Counted from the first letter of the stretch, positions 1 to 6,612 are shown. The stretch: DNA of 33,038 nucleotides from Mariprofundaceae bacterium (GCA_030950835.1 JAUZQU010000124.1:1-33038); one strand, 5' to 3'. Notes: a model not told the origin generated them from the sequence alone. Made by a program: numbers and translations.

Positions 1-147
1 TTCCTTTCTATCTTCCGCGACATTTTCATGCAGGTTGTGCATCTTTGTGCATTGCACGAACATGCACAACCGCCAAAAATACCAGATTGGAATGCTAGTC
101 TCGACGGGCAGGTCGTTCCATGCAGGATGCAGCAGGAGGGTCAAGTT
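1..147 (-). other. Open frame running off the left edge, coding status uncertain
   Basis: The frame of the neighbouring 203-residue gene stays open for 49 codons after its TGA stop (148-150) and runs to the window edge. In-frame initiation options are TTG at 144 and ATG at 63, neither with a convincing Shine-Dalgarno sequence. It could be the start of another gene, a tail cut off from the upstream gene by a nonsense mutation, or chance. The inverted repeat at 34-70 lies inside it, which argues somewhat against coding. Confidence 0.2.
34..70. repeat. Inverted repeat GTTGTGCAT / ATGCACAAC near left edge
   Basis: A perfect 9-bp inverted repeat (34-42 and 62-70) encloses 19 bases that contain a second copy of TGTGCAT (46-52). 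There are thus two direct copies and one inverted copy of a TGTGCA core within 37 bases. Neither strand has a T-run directly after the arm, so it does not look like an intrinsic terminator. On the minus strand, bases 9-1 read AGAAAGGAA, a plausible ribosome-binding site for a gene starting just outside the window. The repeat would then lie in that gene's leader and could be an operator or an mRNA hairpin. The role is inferred. Confidence 0.4.
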
Positions 148-759
148 TCACATGTTCAACTGCATTAAAGTCATAAGAAACTGCCGAACGTGAAAACCGT
201 AACGATCCGGCTCCAGAGAATAGTGCTCGGGATCAAGAAATTGCACGTCCCCGCCTATACGAAGACCATTCTTCTTCAGCGACGCACACAGCTTAGCCAG
301 CGAATCGGGCGCTAAAAATTTCGCCCGTCTCACGCTCACAAACCACATCGTATCATTACCAGCATGCACCACATCGGGCACGCAAAAGACCACAGGAACG
401 GTCATCCACAAATCCCCGTGTGTTGACCGATGCACCTCGAGATGAGGAACCCACTCATCACCGTAGACATCATAACGACGGATTGCATCAACACGCAAAA
501 GAGACAAGGGCCCATTACACGTCCACCCACCATATCCTCCAGCAACATAGACATCAATGCTATGCTCGCGCGTTGAGCCAACGATCCACCCGTCAGAGTC
601 AAGACAGCACTCATCCTCACAACAAAACCGTATTGGCGCGTGATACAGCTTGCCGTCCCTGGCAAGCAGAGGGATAACACCAACCAGGTCGTCATCACCA
701 CACTCTTGATCACCATCATACGGGACCCAAAAGGCTTGTTCAGGAAACTCGATAATCAT
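148..759 (-). CDS. Hypothetical phage protein (203 aa)
   Basis: I do not recognise this protein. It is acidic at the N-terminus (a cluster of Asp/Glu near residues 17-25) and has a Cys-rich patch near residues 46-52. The rest is mostly beta-type sequence with Trp and Gly, with no signal peptide or membrane helix. The ATG is preceded by GGAGGG at a good distance, so the start is well supported. It lies 15 bases after the preceding gene (775-1350) and is probably co-transcribed with the TROVE gene. A segment near residues 118-150 (TVP, then a hydrophobic stretch with PDVV, then VRRA) resembles a segment in the preceding protein (TVP, SDVI, VRRA), so the two may be diverged paralogues. No function can be assigned. 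Confidence 0.75.
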   Translation of the reverse strand: MIIEFPEQAFWVPYDGDQECGDDDLVGVIPLLARDGKLYHAPIRFCCEDECCLDSDGWIVGSTREHSIDVYVAGGYGGWTCNGPLSLLRVDAIRRYDVYGDEWVPHLEVHRSTHGDLWMTVPVVFCVPDVVHAGNDTMWFVSVRRAKFLAPDSLAKLCASLKKNGLRIGGDVQFLDPEHYSLEPDRYGFHVRQFLMTLMQLNM

Positions 760-774
760 CAGATCCCTCCTACA

Positions 775-1350
775 TCAAACAGGTACGTCTTCGTCCTTGA
801 GATACAGCGTCGCAGACTTCCAATCCCACTTATCAGAGCATTCGCTTGTCCACAGCCAGAGACTCTCGGGATAAGGACCGCAGCGAGGATCAATTTCGCG
901 AAAGATAAAACGCGGGGGGATAACTGCACGTCTAACAATGACGCGGTCATACACAGCAATAACATCAGACCGTGAAAAGCAAAGGGGAACCGTTACCGTC
1001 GTTTTTGGGAGAGACGGTGCACCGTGAAGACTTCGACGGCGGCGTACGCCGGCATGAAACCAAACAAGGGGTTCTACCTCTAGGTACTCTGGCGAGACCG
1101 GCTTGAATGATATGACCTTCCCGTGAGGTCCAAGAACAGGAATCTCAAAAACAAACGGGTAATATCCGCTAGCCGTAATATACATGTACTCGTCAAGAAC
1201 GCGGCAGGGATAGTGCGGTGTTGACCACCACGGGTACAACAAGTCATGATCCAGCGCAAACGTCGCAAGACCCACGAGAAGAGACGTCCTGTCATCATCC
1301 CCGTTCCCAACCAAACCAAACCACCCTCGCGTGTATGTTATCTCACCCAC
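775..1350 (-). CDS. Hypothetical phage protein, GTG start (191 aa)
   Basis: I do not recognise this protein. The reading frame opens with GTG at 1350, three bases after the TAA of the TROVE gene, and the first internal Met is over 50 residues in, so GTG is the most economical start. A G-rich stretch (GGGGGCC) about ten bases upstream may serve as ribosome-binding site. The sequence is rich in Tyr, Trp and Pro and looks like a compact beta-rich globular protein. The centre carries a basic patch (several Arg near residue 104) followed by a TVTVPLCF strand that resembles one in the next gene. Its position directly behind the Ro60-like gene makes co-expression with it likely. Any role in RNA handling is speculation. 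Confidence 0.7.
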   Translation of the reverse strand: MGEITYTRGWFGLVGNGDDDRTSLLVGLATFALDHDLLYPWWSTPHYPCRVLDEYMYITASGYYPFVFEIPVLGPHGKVISFKPVSPEYLEVEPLVWFHAGVRRRRSLHGAPSLPKTTVTVPLCFSRSDVIAVYDRVIVRRAVIPPRFIFREIDPRCGPYPESLWLWTSECSDKWDWKSATLYLKDEDVPV

Positions 1351-1353
1351 TGG

Positions 1354-3042
1354 TTAGGCCCCCGTGATAAATTGAGAGATGACCTGCGGTGCAGACGTGT
1401 CAAATCCCACAACATCAAGCATCCCACCATCGTTCGGATCGGCGATGGAAAAACTTGTTGCCGTCATACCAACCACGATGAGCTTAGCTGGAATGCCCAT
1501 TTTTCTGCGATATCTGGCCAACGCCTGGCAGGGATGAATCCCTCCGTACCATGTTTCATTGTCCGTGTAGACGATGAACACATCAACGGGAATACGATGA
1601 TCCTGTGCCCAGATCATAGGTAAAGCACAGTCAGTTCCTCCGGCTGGTAGACTGCGCGTCCGTTTGATAACACTATCAAGCCGCTCCTTCGCCGTTATGG
1701 GAAAATCACGCAATTCATGGCTAAAGGTCACGACTGCATAGGACTGCTCTGTCCGAGCCGTGACCATCGCCATAGCCGCAGCAGCTTCACGCGGTTTTAC
1801 ATGCATTCCAGAAACATATCCCAAATCCATTGAACCCGATACATCCAGCGCAAGGAGAATCCGCGCTCCCGTTGGCCCTACTGCCTTGAACGACAGGTAG
1901 AAGGCCTCATCTAATGCATCAATGATCGTCCCGACAGGACTCCACGTCAACGATCCTAACTCACCGCATCCTACCATGTAGATGTTCAAGGCTTGCAGAA
2001 TAGAGAGAGGATGGAGGCGAGCACCGATAATACGCTCCTCGCTCGTGAGCCGCTCTGCTACAAGCTTTGTGTGCGTGCCTAGCGGTGCAAGAAGGCCGAG
2101 AGCGGTCAGCCGTCCTAGGTTTCGCAACAAGGCTGTCATGGGTAAGCTGGGAAGCAAGGCTTCCCACACACGTGCTTCCCGAAGAAGTTCCGTCGGAAGC
2201 ATCTCCCACGTGAGCGAAGGATTTGAGGCAATCAGCCTGACAGCAGTGTTGACGGTCTCCTTGAGAGATGCCGACCGGTCCTTCTCATGACGGTAAACAG
2301 AAAACAGCTCTTCGTGTGCCTGGTGCAGACGAAGCGCGTCTTCTGGAATGGCGCTGATATTGACAGGACCATAGTGCGTTGGCTCTTTTTGCCGACGATC
2401 GACAAGACGAGCACCAAGGTTGTCAGGATCAACGTATAAACGGCAAATGGCATGGTGGGCTTCCGTTGGAGGAATCCAGTGCGAGAGACGCCAGGCATCT
2501 CGGTGCGTCCATCCAGCACGTGACTGGTACTTCATCAGCTGATAGAGAAGATCTTTTGGAGAAAGCTGGCTGTACCAGTTGCTGACAGCACGACGTAATC
2601 CTCTTCCCCAGCCTCGAAATGCTTGAACTTCGGAGAGAAACTGAAAAAGGTGTGTCGCGGTCCGTGCCACGCGAGGGAGAACCGTAACGGCTTCACGCCG
2701 TGCTTCTTCCGATCCCAGCGCCATCACCATGGCGAGCACAAAAAGAGCTGGCGTGTTCTTTGGTGCACGGCCGGCCGTGCTGATCTCTTCGACACGCTTG
2801 ACAACACGCAAACCATCATCCTTGATACAGCGAACCACGGCTTGCGCGTTGTCAATCGTCAGCTTTCTTTCTGACACGTAGTACGTCCCTCCCTCGCTTC
2901 CCAGGATAAGAAACCGATCGAGCCGAACCCAGTCACTAACGGGAAAGACATACCCTCCCGCGTCGTTCTGCACCTGGTTCTTGCCAGGAATAGGCTCCCG
3001 CTGAGGAGTTTCTAGCGTCTGAAAATGCTTTGCGTATGTCAT
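1354..3042 (-). CDS. rsr: Ro60-like TROVE domain protein with C-terminal vWA domain
   Basis: Full-length Ro60 orthologue (562 aa). In animals and bacteria Ro60/Rsr is a ring-shaped protein of HEAT-like repeats that binds Y RNAs on its outer surface and the ends of misfolded or degraded RNAs in its central hole, often working with exonucleases. The TROVE part (about residues 20-370) starts with the typical QNDAGGYVFPVSDWVRLDRF followed by LILGSEGGTYY. The segment KYQSRAGWTH leading to RLSH puts K171, R175 and H188 at the spacing of human K170, R174 and H187, residues implicated in RNA binding. The vWA domain (about 390-562) has a complete MIDAS: D400-x-S402-x-S404, T470 in GGTD and D494 in YTDNE. 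The start has AGGAGG six bases upstream. A Y RNA candidate lies just upstream. Such genes are known in many bacteria and, as I recall, in some phages. Confidence 0.96.
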   Translation of the reverse strand: MTYAKHFQTLETPQREPIPGKNQVQNDAGGYVFPVSDWVRLDRFLILGSEGGTYYVSERKLTIDNAQAVVRCIKDDGLRVVKRVEEISTAGRAPKNTPALFVLAMVMALGSEEARREAVTVLPRVARTATHLFQFLSEVQAFRGWGRGLRRAVSNWYSQLSPKDLLYQLMKYQSRAGWTHRDAWRLSHWIPPTEAHHAICRLYVDPDNLGARLVDRRQKEPTHYGPVNISAIPEDALRLHQAHEELFSVYRHEKDRSASLKETVNTAVRLIASNPSLTWEMLPTELLREARVWEALLPSLPMTALLRNLGRLTALGLLAPLGTHTKLVAERLTSEERIIGARLHPLSILQALNIYMVGCGELGSLTWSPVGTIIDALDEAFYLSFKAVGPTGARILLALDVSGSMDLGYVSGMHVKPREAAAAMAMVTARTEQSYAVVTFSHELRDFPITAKERLDSVIKRTRSLPAGGTDCALPMIWAQDHRIPVDVFIVYTDNETWYGGIHPCQALARYRRKMGIPAKLIVVGMTATSFSIADPNDGGMLDVVGFDTSAPQVISQFITGA

Positions 3043-3096
3043 GGCATCCTCCTACGGAATTTGGATAAAATGACGAATAGTTGTCAATGACGAGGC

Positions 3097-3180
3097 AAAA
3101 ATAAAAGCACAACAGGCAAGAAGGCGATGAAGGGAGAATCGTTAGCAGCGATAACCCTTCATCCACGGCCCGTCGTGCTC
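3097..3180 (-). ncRNA. Candidate Y RNA upstream of the Ro60 gene
   Basis: On the minus strand, GAGCACGACGGGC (3180-3168) pairs with GCCTGTTGTGCTT (3117-3105) over 13 bp, three of them G-U. An asymmetric internal loop (4 against 8 bases) follows, then a perfect 9-bp stem GATGAAGGG (3163-3155) with CCCTTCATC (3134-3126). The apical region contains ATCG/CGAT, which can pair further. The 3' end is TTTTATTTTT (3106-3097). Closed ends, an internal loop near the base, an upper stem and a U-tail in roughly 84 nt match the general form and size of Y RNAs. The location, upstream and on the same strand as the TROVE gene (1354-3042), fits known bacterial gene order. The alternative is a long intrinsic terminator. 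I cannot confirm a family match without a covariance search. Confidence 0.6.
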
Positions 3181-3182
3181 AC

Positions 3183-3249
3183 CCTGCCAATCAAGCAGGC
3201 AAGTAAGCTGAGAAAGTGGCCTGGATGCGGTGACCTTTCCCATCCGGCC
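3183..3249 (-). other. Two hairpins in the 5' leader of the Y RNA candidate
   Basis: The first hairpin pairs GGCC-GGATG (3249-3241) with CATCC-A-GGCC (3227-3218), nine pairs with one bulged A and a 13-base loop. The second pairs CCTGC (3199-3195) with GCAGG (3187-3183) around a 7-base loop, the dimensions of a tRNA arm, although the loop is not a canonical T-loop. If transcription starts near 3269, both would be part of a roughly 170-nt transcript. Some bacterial Y RNAs carry a tRNA-like module, so these could belong to the functional RNA. That link is inference. Confidence 0.4.
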
Positions 3250-3275
3250 CGCTCAATCACCCACGCTACGATGAA

Positions 3276-3305
3276 AGCGTACAACAGATAGCAATTCCAT
3301 GTCAA
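3276..3305 (-). promoter_or_regulatory. Candidate sigma70-type promoter for the Y RNA / Ro60 unit
   Basis: A perfect -35 hexamer TTGACA (3305-3300) is followed after 18 bases by TACGCT (3281-3276), which keeps the TA...T of the -10 consensus. It begins directly after the stop of the upstream small gene (3308-3664), at the start of the largest intergenic gap. Predicted transcription start is near 3269. The weak middle of the -10 box limits confidence. Confidence 0.45.
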
Positions 3306-3307
3306 GA

Positions 3308-3664
3308 CTAGCGAGGAAGACGCGAAAAGGCAGAAATCCTCCAGCTCACACCGTCAAACCTGAGACCTGGAGTCATGGCCTCACCTTCAATAAACTGACG
3401 AAGTGCTTGCTGACGGTTCTGAAGCATCTGCCTGATTTCGTTCACCGGCGGTACAGGTGATGGGACTTCAAACACCTCGACACGCTCAACCCACTGACCT
3501 GTACGCAAGAGGTCAAGATCGGCTGGTTGAATATCAGGATCGACGGACGTAAATGTTGGATCAGCATAGATGCTTTCAGAACCCTGTGGGACAGGTGCGC
3601 GGAAAGCTACACGCCAAGCATTTCGGTTCCCTGGAGCACGTCCTAAGATGATGATTGTATCCAT
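3308..3664 (-). CDS. Hypothetical phage protein (118 aa)
   Basis: I cannot assign a function. The N-terminus looks like a small beta domain (start DTIIILGR, then a WRVAFRAPVP strand). The middle (about residues 45-75) has the pattern LLRTGQWVERVEVFEVP, and a helical segment with several Gln and Arg (about 78-95) follows. Short proteins of this pattern are common next to structural genes in phages, where they are usually unnamed. GAGGT lies five bases ahead of the ATG. It is the first gene after the probable terminator of purM and ends just before the promoter of the Ro60 unit, so it may be expressed by read-through from the purM side. Confidence 0.75.
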   Translation of the reverse strand: MDTIIILGRAPGNRNAWRVAFRAPVPQGSESIYADPTFTSVDPDIQPADLDLLRTGQWVERVEVFEVPSPVPPVNEIRQMLQNRQQALRQFIEGEAMTPGLRFDGVSWRISAFSRLPR

Positions 3665-3690
3665 CAGGACCTCACATCATGCGTAGAAAC

Positions 3691-3734
3691 AAAGAAAAGC
3701 CGACTCCCCGTCACGGAGGAACCAAGGAGTCGGC
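3691..3734 (-). terminator. Rho-independent terminator after purM
   Basis: On the minus strand GCCGACTCC (3734-3726) pairs perfectly with GGAGTCGGC (3707-3699), and TTTTCTTT (3698-3691) follows at once. It lies about 55 bases after the purM stop. It would end the long structural transcript together with the cupin, oxygenase and purM genes and separate them from the Ro60/Y RNA module. The loop (18 bases) is longer than usual, so some read-through is possible. Confidence 0.8.
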
Positions 3735-3790
3735 CCAAGGGGTGTGGAAGCACATAGGTGACGGTAGTATATCCGGTCAGTTACACGTTG

Positions 3791-4723
3791 TCAAGGAAGC
3801 GTCACAATGTCCTTGATAAAGACATGAGGAGAGTCGTCATCAATGACCGTTCCGAGAACAAGAGGTTGCCACGGAGCAAGAAGCGCAATGGCCTGTTCCG
3901 TGTAAGAAGACGGAATGACGATGATGAATCCAATGCCCATGTTCCATGTCGTCCAGCACGTATAGTCGTCAATGCGTGCCTGGGAACGAAGAATGTCATA
4001 GACGGGTAGAGAACGAGGAAGCGCCGTAATACGATAACTGACCGTGTCGGAAAGACGAATGAGATTGAGCCATCCTCCTCCTGTGATGTGAACAAGTCCG
4101 TGAAGAGGAATCTGTGCTGTTGTCAGTGCCCGAACGGCTGGGACGTAAATAATTGTTGGCATAAGAAGCATGGGAAGGGTGTGAGGATTGAGGCCGAGAA
4201 TTCGGCGGGCAAGCGTATAGCCATTTGCATGAAGACCAGAACTAGCCAGACCAATGAGCACATCGCCTGGTTGAGGTTCAGTGCGTTCACGCTGCCAGCG
4301 GCGACCAATAGCGGTCACGGAAATGTCGCATGGAGTATCTGGGTGAAGAAGATCGGGAACAATAGCTGTTTCTCCACCCACGATGGGAGCATTCGCGTGA
4401 GCAGCAGCTTTGGCAAGGCTTTTGGCAAGCGTGTCAAGGTGCGGCCAGTTGGGATCCCGCAGGGAAAGCGTGTCGCAGAAGGCAAGAGGAAAAGAGAAGG
4501 CGCAGAGAAGGTCATTGGCCACCATGGCAATGGCATCTTGGCCAATCGGAGCAAAACGATTGGCTTGGGCCGCAAGAAGAAGCTTTGTCCCAACACCGTC
4601 TGTTGTAACGGTGAGATCTGTTCCAGGAATCTCAGCAGCAAAGGCGTGAGGAGACGGGATGTGCAACGCGGAGAGGAATGATGTGATAGTCGAGGTGTAG
4701 GTCTTATCAAGGTAAGCAGTCAT
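3791..4723 (-). CDS. purM: Phosphoribosylaminoimidazole (AIR) synthase, PurM-like
   Basis: PurM converts FGAM to AIR with ATP, the fifth step of purine synthesis, in the cytosol. Recognisable motifs in order are TTDGVGTKLLLA, a MVANDLL segment, VGGETA, GLASSGLHANGYTLARRIL, PTIIYV, HITGGGWLN and a WNMGIGFIIV strand near the C-terminus. From ATG 4723 it has 310 residues against about 345 in E. coli; the missing part is at the N-terminus, where the usual AGVDIDAGN-type segment is absent. An in-frame TTG at 4747 would add eight residues but restores nothing. VGGETA continues IVP instead of the usual EMP. Phage purM genes are known (for example in cyanophages) and are thought to boost nucleotide supply. 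It follows the oxygenase gene by about 58 bases and precedes a strong terminator. Activity of the shortened form is uncertain. Confidence 0.9.
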   Translation of the reverse strand: MTAYLDKTYTSTITSFLSALHIPSPHAFAAEIPGTDLTVTTDGVGTKLLLAAQANRFAPIGQDAIAMVANDLLCAFSFPLAFCDTLSLRDPNWPHLDTLAKSLAKAAAHANAPIVGGETAIVPDLLHPDTPCDISVTAIGRRWQRERTEPQPGDVLIGLASSGLHANGYTLARRILGLNPHTLPMLLMPTIIYVPAVRALTTAQIPLHGLVHITGGGWLNLIRLSDTVSYRITALPRSLPVYDILRSQARIDDYTCWTTWNMGIGFIIVIPSSYTEQAIALLAPWQPLVLGTVIDDDSPHVFIKDIVTLP

Positions 4724-4733
4724 GTATGCATGC

Positions 4734-4765
4734 AGCACACCACACAATTAAAGATGAGGTGTGCT
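4734..4765. repeat. 8-bp inverted repeat just upstream of purM
   Basis: AGCACACC (4734-4741) and GGTGTGCT (4758-4765) are perfect complements separated by 16 A/T-rich bases. The element lies between the stop of the oxygenase gene and the purM ATG, ten bases ahead of that ATG. There is no T-run on the minus strand, so it is not an obvious terminator. It could be an operator or a hairpin influencing purM translation, which otherwise lacks a clear Shine-Dalgarno sequence. No known PurR box is evident. Confidence 0.4.
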
Positions 4766-4781
4766 CACTGCTCGTCAAGAG

Positions 4782-5372
4782 CTACTGCAATTTATGATCT
4801 TGTAAAGAAGCTGCACAACAGCCTCTACCGCAAAACCAATTCTCCCCACAAGACGGAGGAAGATCAAAAATCACGTGAATACGGTGTGCTGAAGAATTAT
4901 TTACACACCAGTGCAGCTGCGTATTGTCAATCTCATAATACACTCCATAAGACAGGTGCTTTACAACATCTCCAACACCAAACAGCACACGAGAGTCTGT
5001 GACAACCGGAAAATGAAAACGGCGGCAAACAGTCAACGTGTTACCAGCGTCAACATGCGCAGGAATAACACTATAAGGACGTAGACGAGCAATGAGTATA
5101 CGTACAGCACAGGGTGGAACCGCACGCATGACAGAATCGCGTAACCCTATGGAATCAGCAACCGGACAGTGTACGTCGTACCACCCAACATAGTCATCAT
5201 CGCTACAGAAACGAAGAATCAGACATTTTACATTCTCATGTGTTCCAACAGACCTCCACGATGGCGTGTGTCGCACCCAAGCATACTCAGGTACGGCGCG
5301 TACTAAATCCTTAATAACAACAGCATCACGCGCGTTCTCTCCACACACACGTATACACTCCAGTAGCTTCAT
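4782..5372 (-). CDS. Aspartyl/asparaginyl beta-hydroxylase-like 2OG-Fe(II) oxygenase
   Basis: Predicted iron- and 2-oxoglutarate-dependent oxygenase of the aspartyl/asparaginyl hydroxylase fold (196 aa). Around residues 97-109 the protein reads LRPYSVIPAHVD, giving the H106-x-D108 half of the iron site. RRFHFPVVTD (117-126) matches the family's substrate/cofactor strand. YYEIDNTQLHW gives the distal His (H154), and HRIHVIFD supplies R164, the usual 2OG-carboxylate partner. Length is close to the catalytic core of the family, with an extra Cys-rich C-terminus (residues 175-187). Its ATG overlaps the stop of the upstream cupin gene (ATGA), so the two are translationally coupled. The target, a protein residue or a small molecule, cannot be inferred. 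Confidence 0.8.
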   Translation of the reverse strand: MKLLECIRVCGENARDAVVIKDLVRAVPEYAWVRHTPSWRSVGTHENVKCLILRFCSDDDYVGWYDVHCPVADSIGLRDSVMRAVPPCAVRILIARLRPYSVIPAHVDAGNTLTVCRRFHFPVVTDSRVLFGVGDVVKHLSYGVYYEIDNTQLHWCVNNSSAHRIHVIFDLPPSCGENWFCGRGCCAASLQDHKLQ

Positions 5373-5722
5373 GGCATATTATCAGGCTCCATATGCTGCG
5401 TAAGAGGCTTACCGTCAGGATCTAGAATAGGCTTTCCCTCGTTTGCATGTACGCAAAGAATCGCCGTGTCATCCTCAAGAGCAATGATGGTATGATGCTT
5501 GTCTTTATCAACACCAAAAAACGTCGGCGCCGTAAATATTGACTCACGACCATCTACCTTTACCAACACACGTCCACGAATGACAATACTAATATGATCG
5601 TGTGGATGTCTGTGTCCTTCGTGAATAACATCCTTCTTTGGATAGTATTGTTTGACTATCCAGATGTTCCCGTAATAGCCAGTCTCAATAAGTGCTTTGT
5701 ACCCCTGCTTTTCGACAACCAT
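5369..5722 (-). CDS. Single-domain cupin protein
   Basis: Small beta-barrel protein (117 aa) of the cupin superfamily. The first cupin motif is visible as EGHRHPHDHISIVIRGRV (about residues 35-52), with three closely spaced His residues and a Gly-x-Val turn. The second, weaker motif surrounds PTFFGVDKDKHHTIIALED (about 66-84). The His residues suggest a bound metal. Cupins range from enzymes to sensors and the sequence does not decide the substrate. AGGAGGT lies five bases ahead of the ATG. Its stop overlaps the start of the 2OG-oxygenase gene, so the pair probably acts in one pathway or modifies one target. Confidence 0.8.
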   Translation of the reverse strand: MVVEKQGYKALIETGYYGNIWIVKQYYPKKDVIHEGHRHPHDHISIVIRGRVLVKVDGRESIFTAPTFFGVDKDKHHTIIALEDDTAILCVHANEGKPILDPDGKPLTQHMEPDNMP

Positions 5723-5730
5723 AACACCTC

Positions 5731-6603
5731 CTATACGCGCGGGACAACCTCAGATGAATCAGGAAAGATACCACGGGGAATACCGCGCAGCATAGCTGAC
5801 ACATCAGGAAATTCAACACGTTCCGTATTTCTTTTAATTAAACACCCAGACTGCTTGTCAAAGTCGCACCACTTCATAATCCACTCCGCAACTCGATCCC
5901 GCGTGAGAAGACGTAAGGCACGAAATGGCCAATGCCTCTCACTCATTTGCCATCCTTTCCTCTCGCAGACCCTGCATGTTTCGTCATACATCCTAGAAAC
6001 ATCAGACAGAGTCGATCGAAGCGAAGCAATGTCAATACGATAAACTTCACATCCAACAACAGCAAGCGGCACGTCTTCCTCCTCATTAGCAGGGTCCTCA
6101 GCCTCCCAGACACCAATAACATGCGTATCACAAACAGCAACGTACAACCGTGGATTATCAGATGCCGTAATATATCTCCACCGTGCACCAAGATTTGGAG
6201 AAGTACCCCCTGTATACAGGGTGAACCGTGGATTCGTCGTACCAGGATCTGTCTTCTGATACGCCCTAATATCCGCGTCAATAGTATAGCCATACGGGTT
6301 CATACTCTGTCCCCATGTGGTGGGGAAAAATCCATATTCATGAACAGAAACTTGAAGAGATGACGCAGCAGCCGAGGCTGAACCCGTTGCCGTAGACAAG
6401 TTCCCTGTCTTCACAGCTCCACTTGCAATATGAGCATTGACAACCCAATCGTTCTTGAATGTCGTTAACGCCGAATCGCTCAGGTTCTGATTAAAAATGT
6501 TATCAAGAACTTCCTTGAGATAATTCCACTTGCCACGAGCTTGAGCAGAATCTAAGTTTCCTCCAGCCGCAGGATCAGTTGTATTTCCAAAATTCGATCC
6601 CAT
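5731..6603 (-). CDS. Hypothetical protein after the tail-tip gene (290 aa)
   Basis: I do not recognise this as a named family. The first 90 residues (Gly/Asn/Ala/Ser/Thr-rich, including a TATGSASAAASS tract) look like a tail-fibre or virion-surface stem. The middle (about 95-190) is beta-rich with Tyr and Trp, and the C-terminal third is helical and charged with a CRVCERKGW motif. It starts nine bases after the large tip protein gene with GAGG upstream of its ATG. This position commonly holds tail-fibre or tip-accessory proteins, so a virion role is plausible, but a soluble accessory protein is equally possible from the C-terminal half. Confidence 0.7.
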   Translation of the reverse strand: MGSNFGNTTDPAAGGNLDSAQARGKWNYLKEVLDNIFNQNLSDSALTTFKNDWVVNAHIASGAVKTGNLSTATGSASAAASSLQVSVHEYGFFPTTWGQSMNPYGYTIDADIRAYQKTDPGTTNPRFTLYTGGTSPNLGARWRYITASDNPRLYVAVCDTHVIGVWEAEDPANEEEDVPLAVVGCEVYRIDIASLRSTLSDVSRMYDETCRVCERKGWQMSERHWPFRALRLLTRDRVAEWIMKWCDFDKQSGCLIKRNTERVEFPDVSAMLRGIPRGIFPDSSEVVPRV

Positions 6604-6612
6604 ATCCTCACC

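Noticed and set aside
148-150. TGA recoded as a sense codon in this phage
   Set aside because: Several well-defined genes end in TGA within ATGA or TGATG overlaps (for example at 12033 and 18751), so TGA works as a stop.
3062-3087. TTGACA (3087-3082) with TATCCA as a second promoter just before Ro60
   Set aside because: The spacer is only 14 bases and the -10 box is weak. The upstream promoter at 3276-3305 fits better.
3097-3180. Reading the Y RNA candidate only as an ordinary terminator
   Set aside because: The paired structure is 84 bases long with an internal loop and two separate stems, much larger than a normal terminator hairpin, and it sits before and not after the gene it adjoins. 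It may still also terminate transcription.
3699-3734. Second Y-like RNA at the purM terminator
   Set aside because: It is a simple 9-bp hairpin followed by a T-run, which is sufficiently explained as a terminator.
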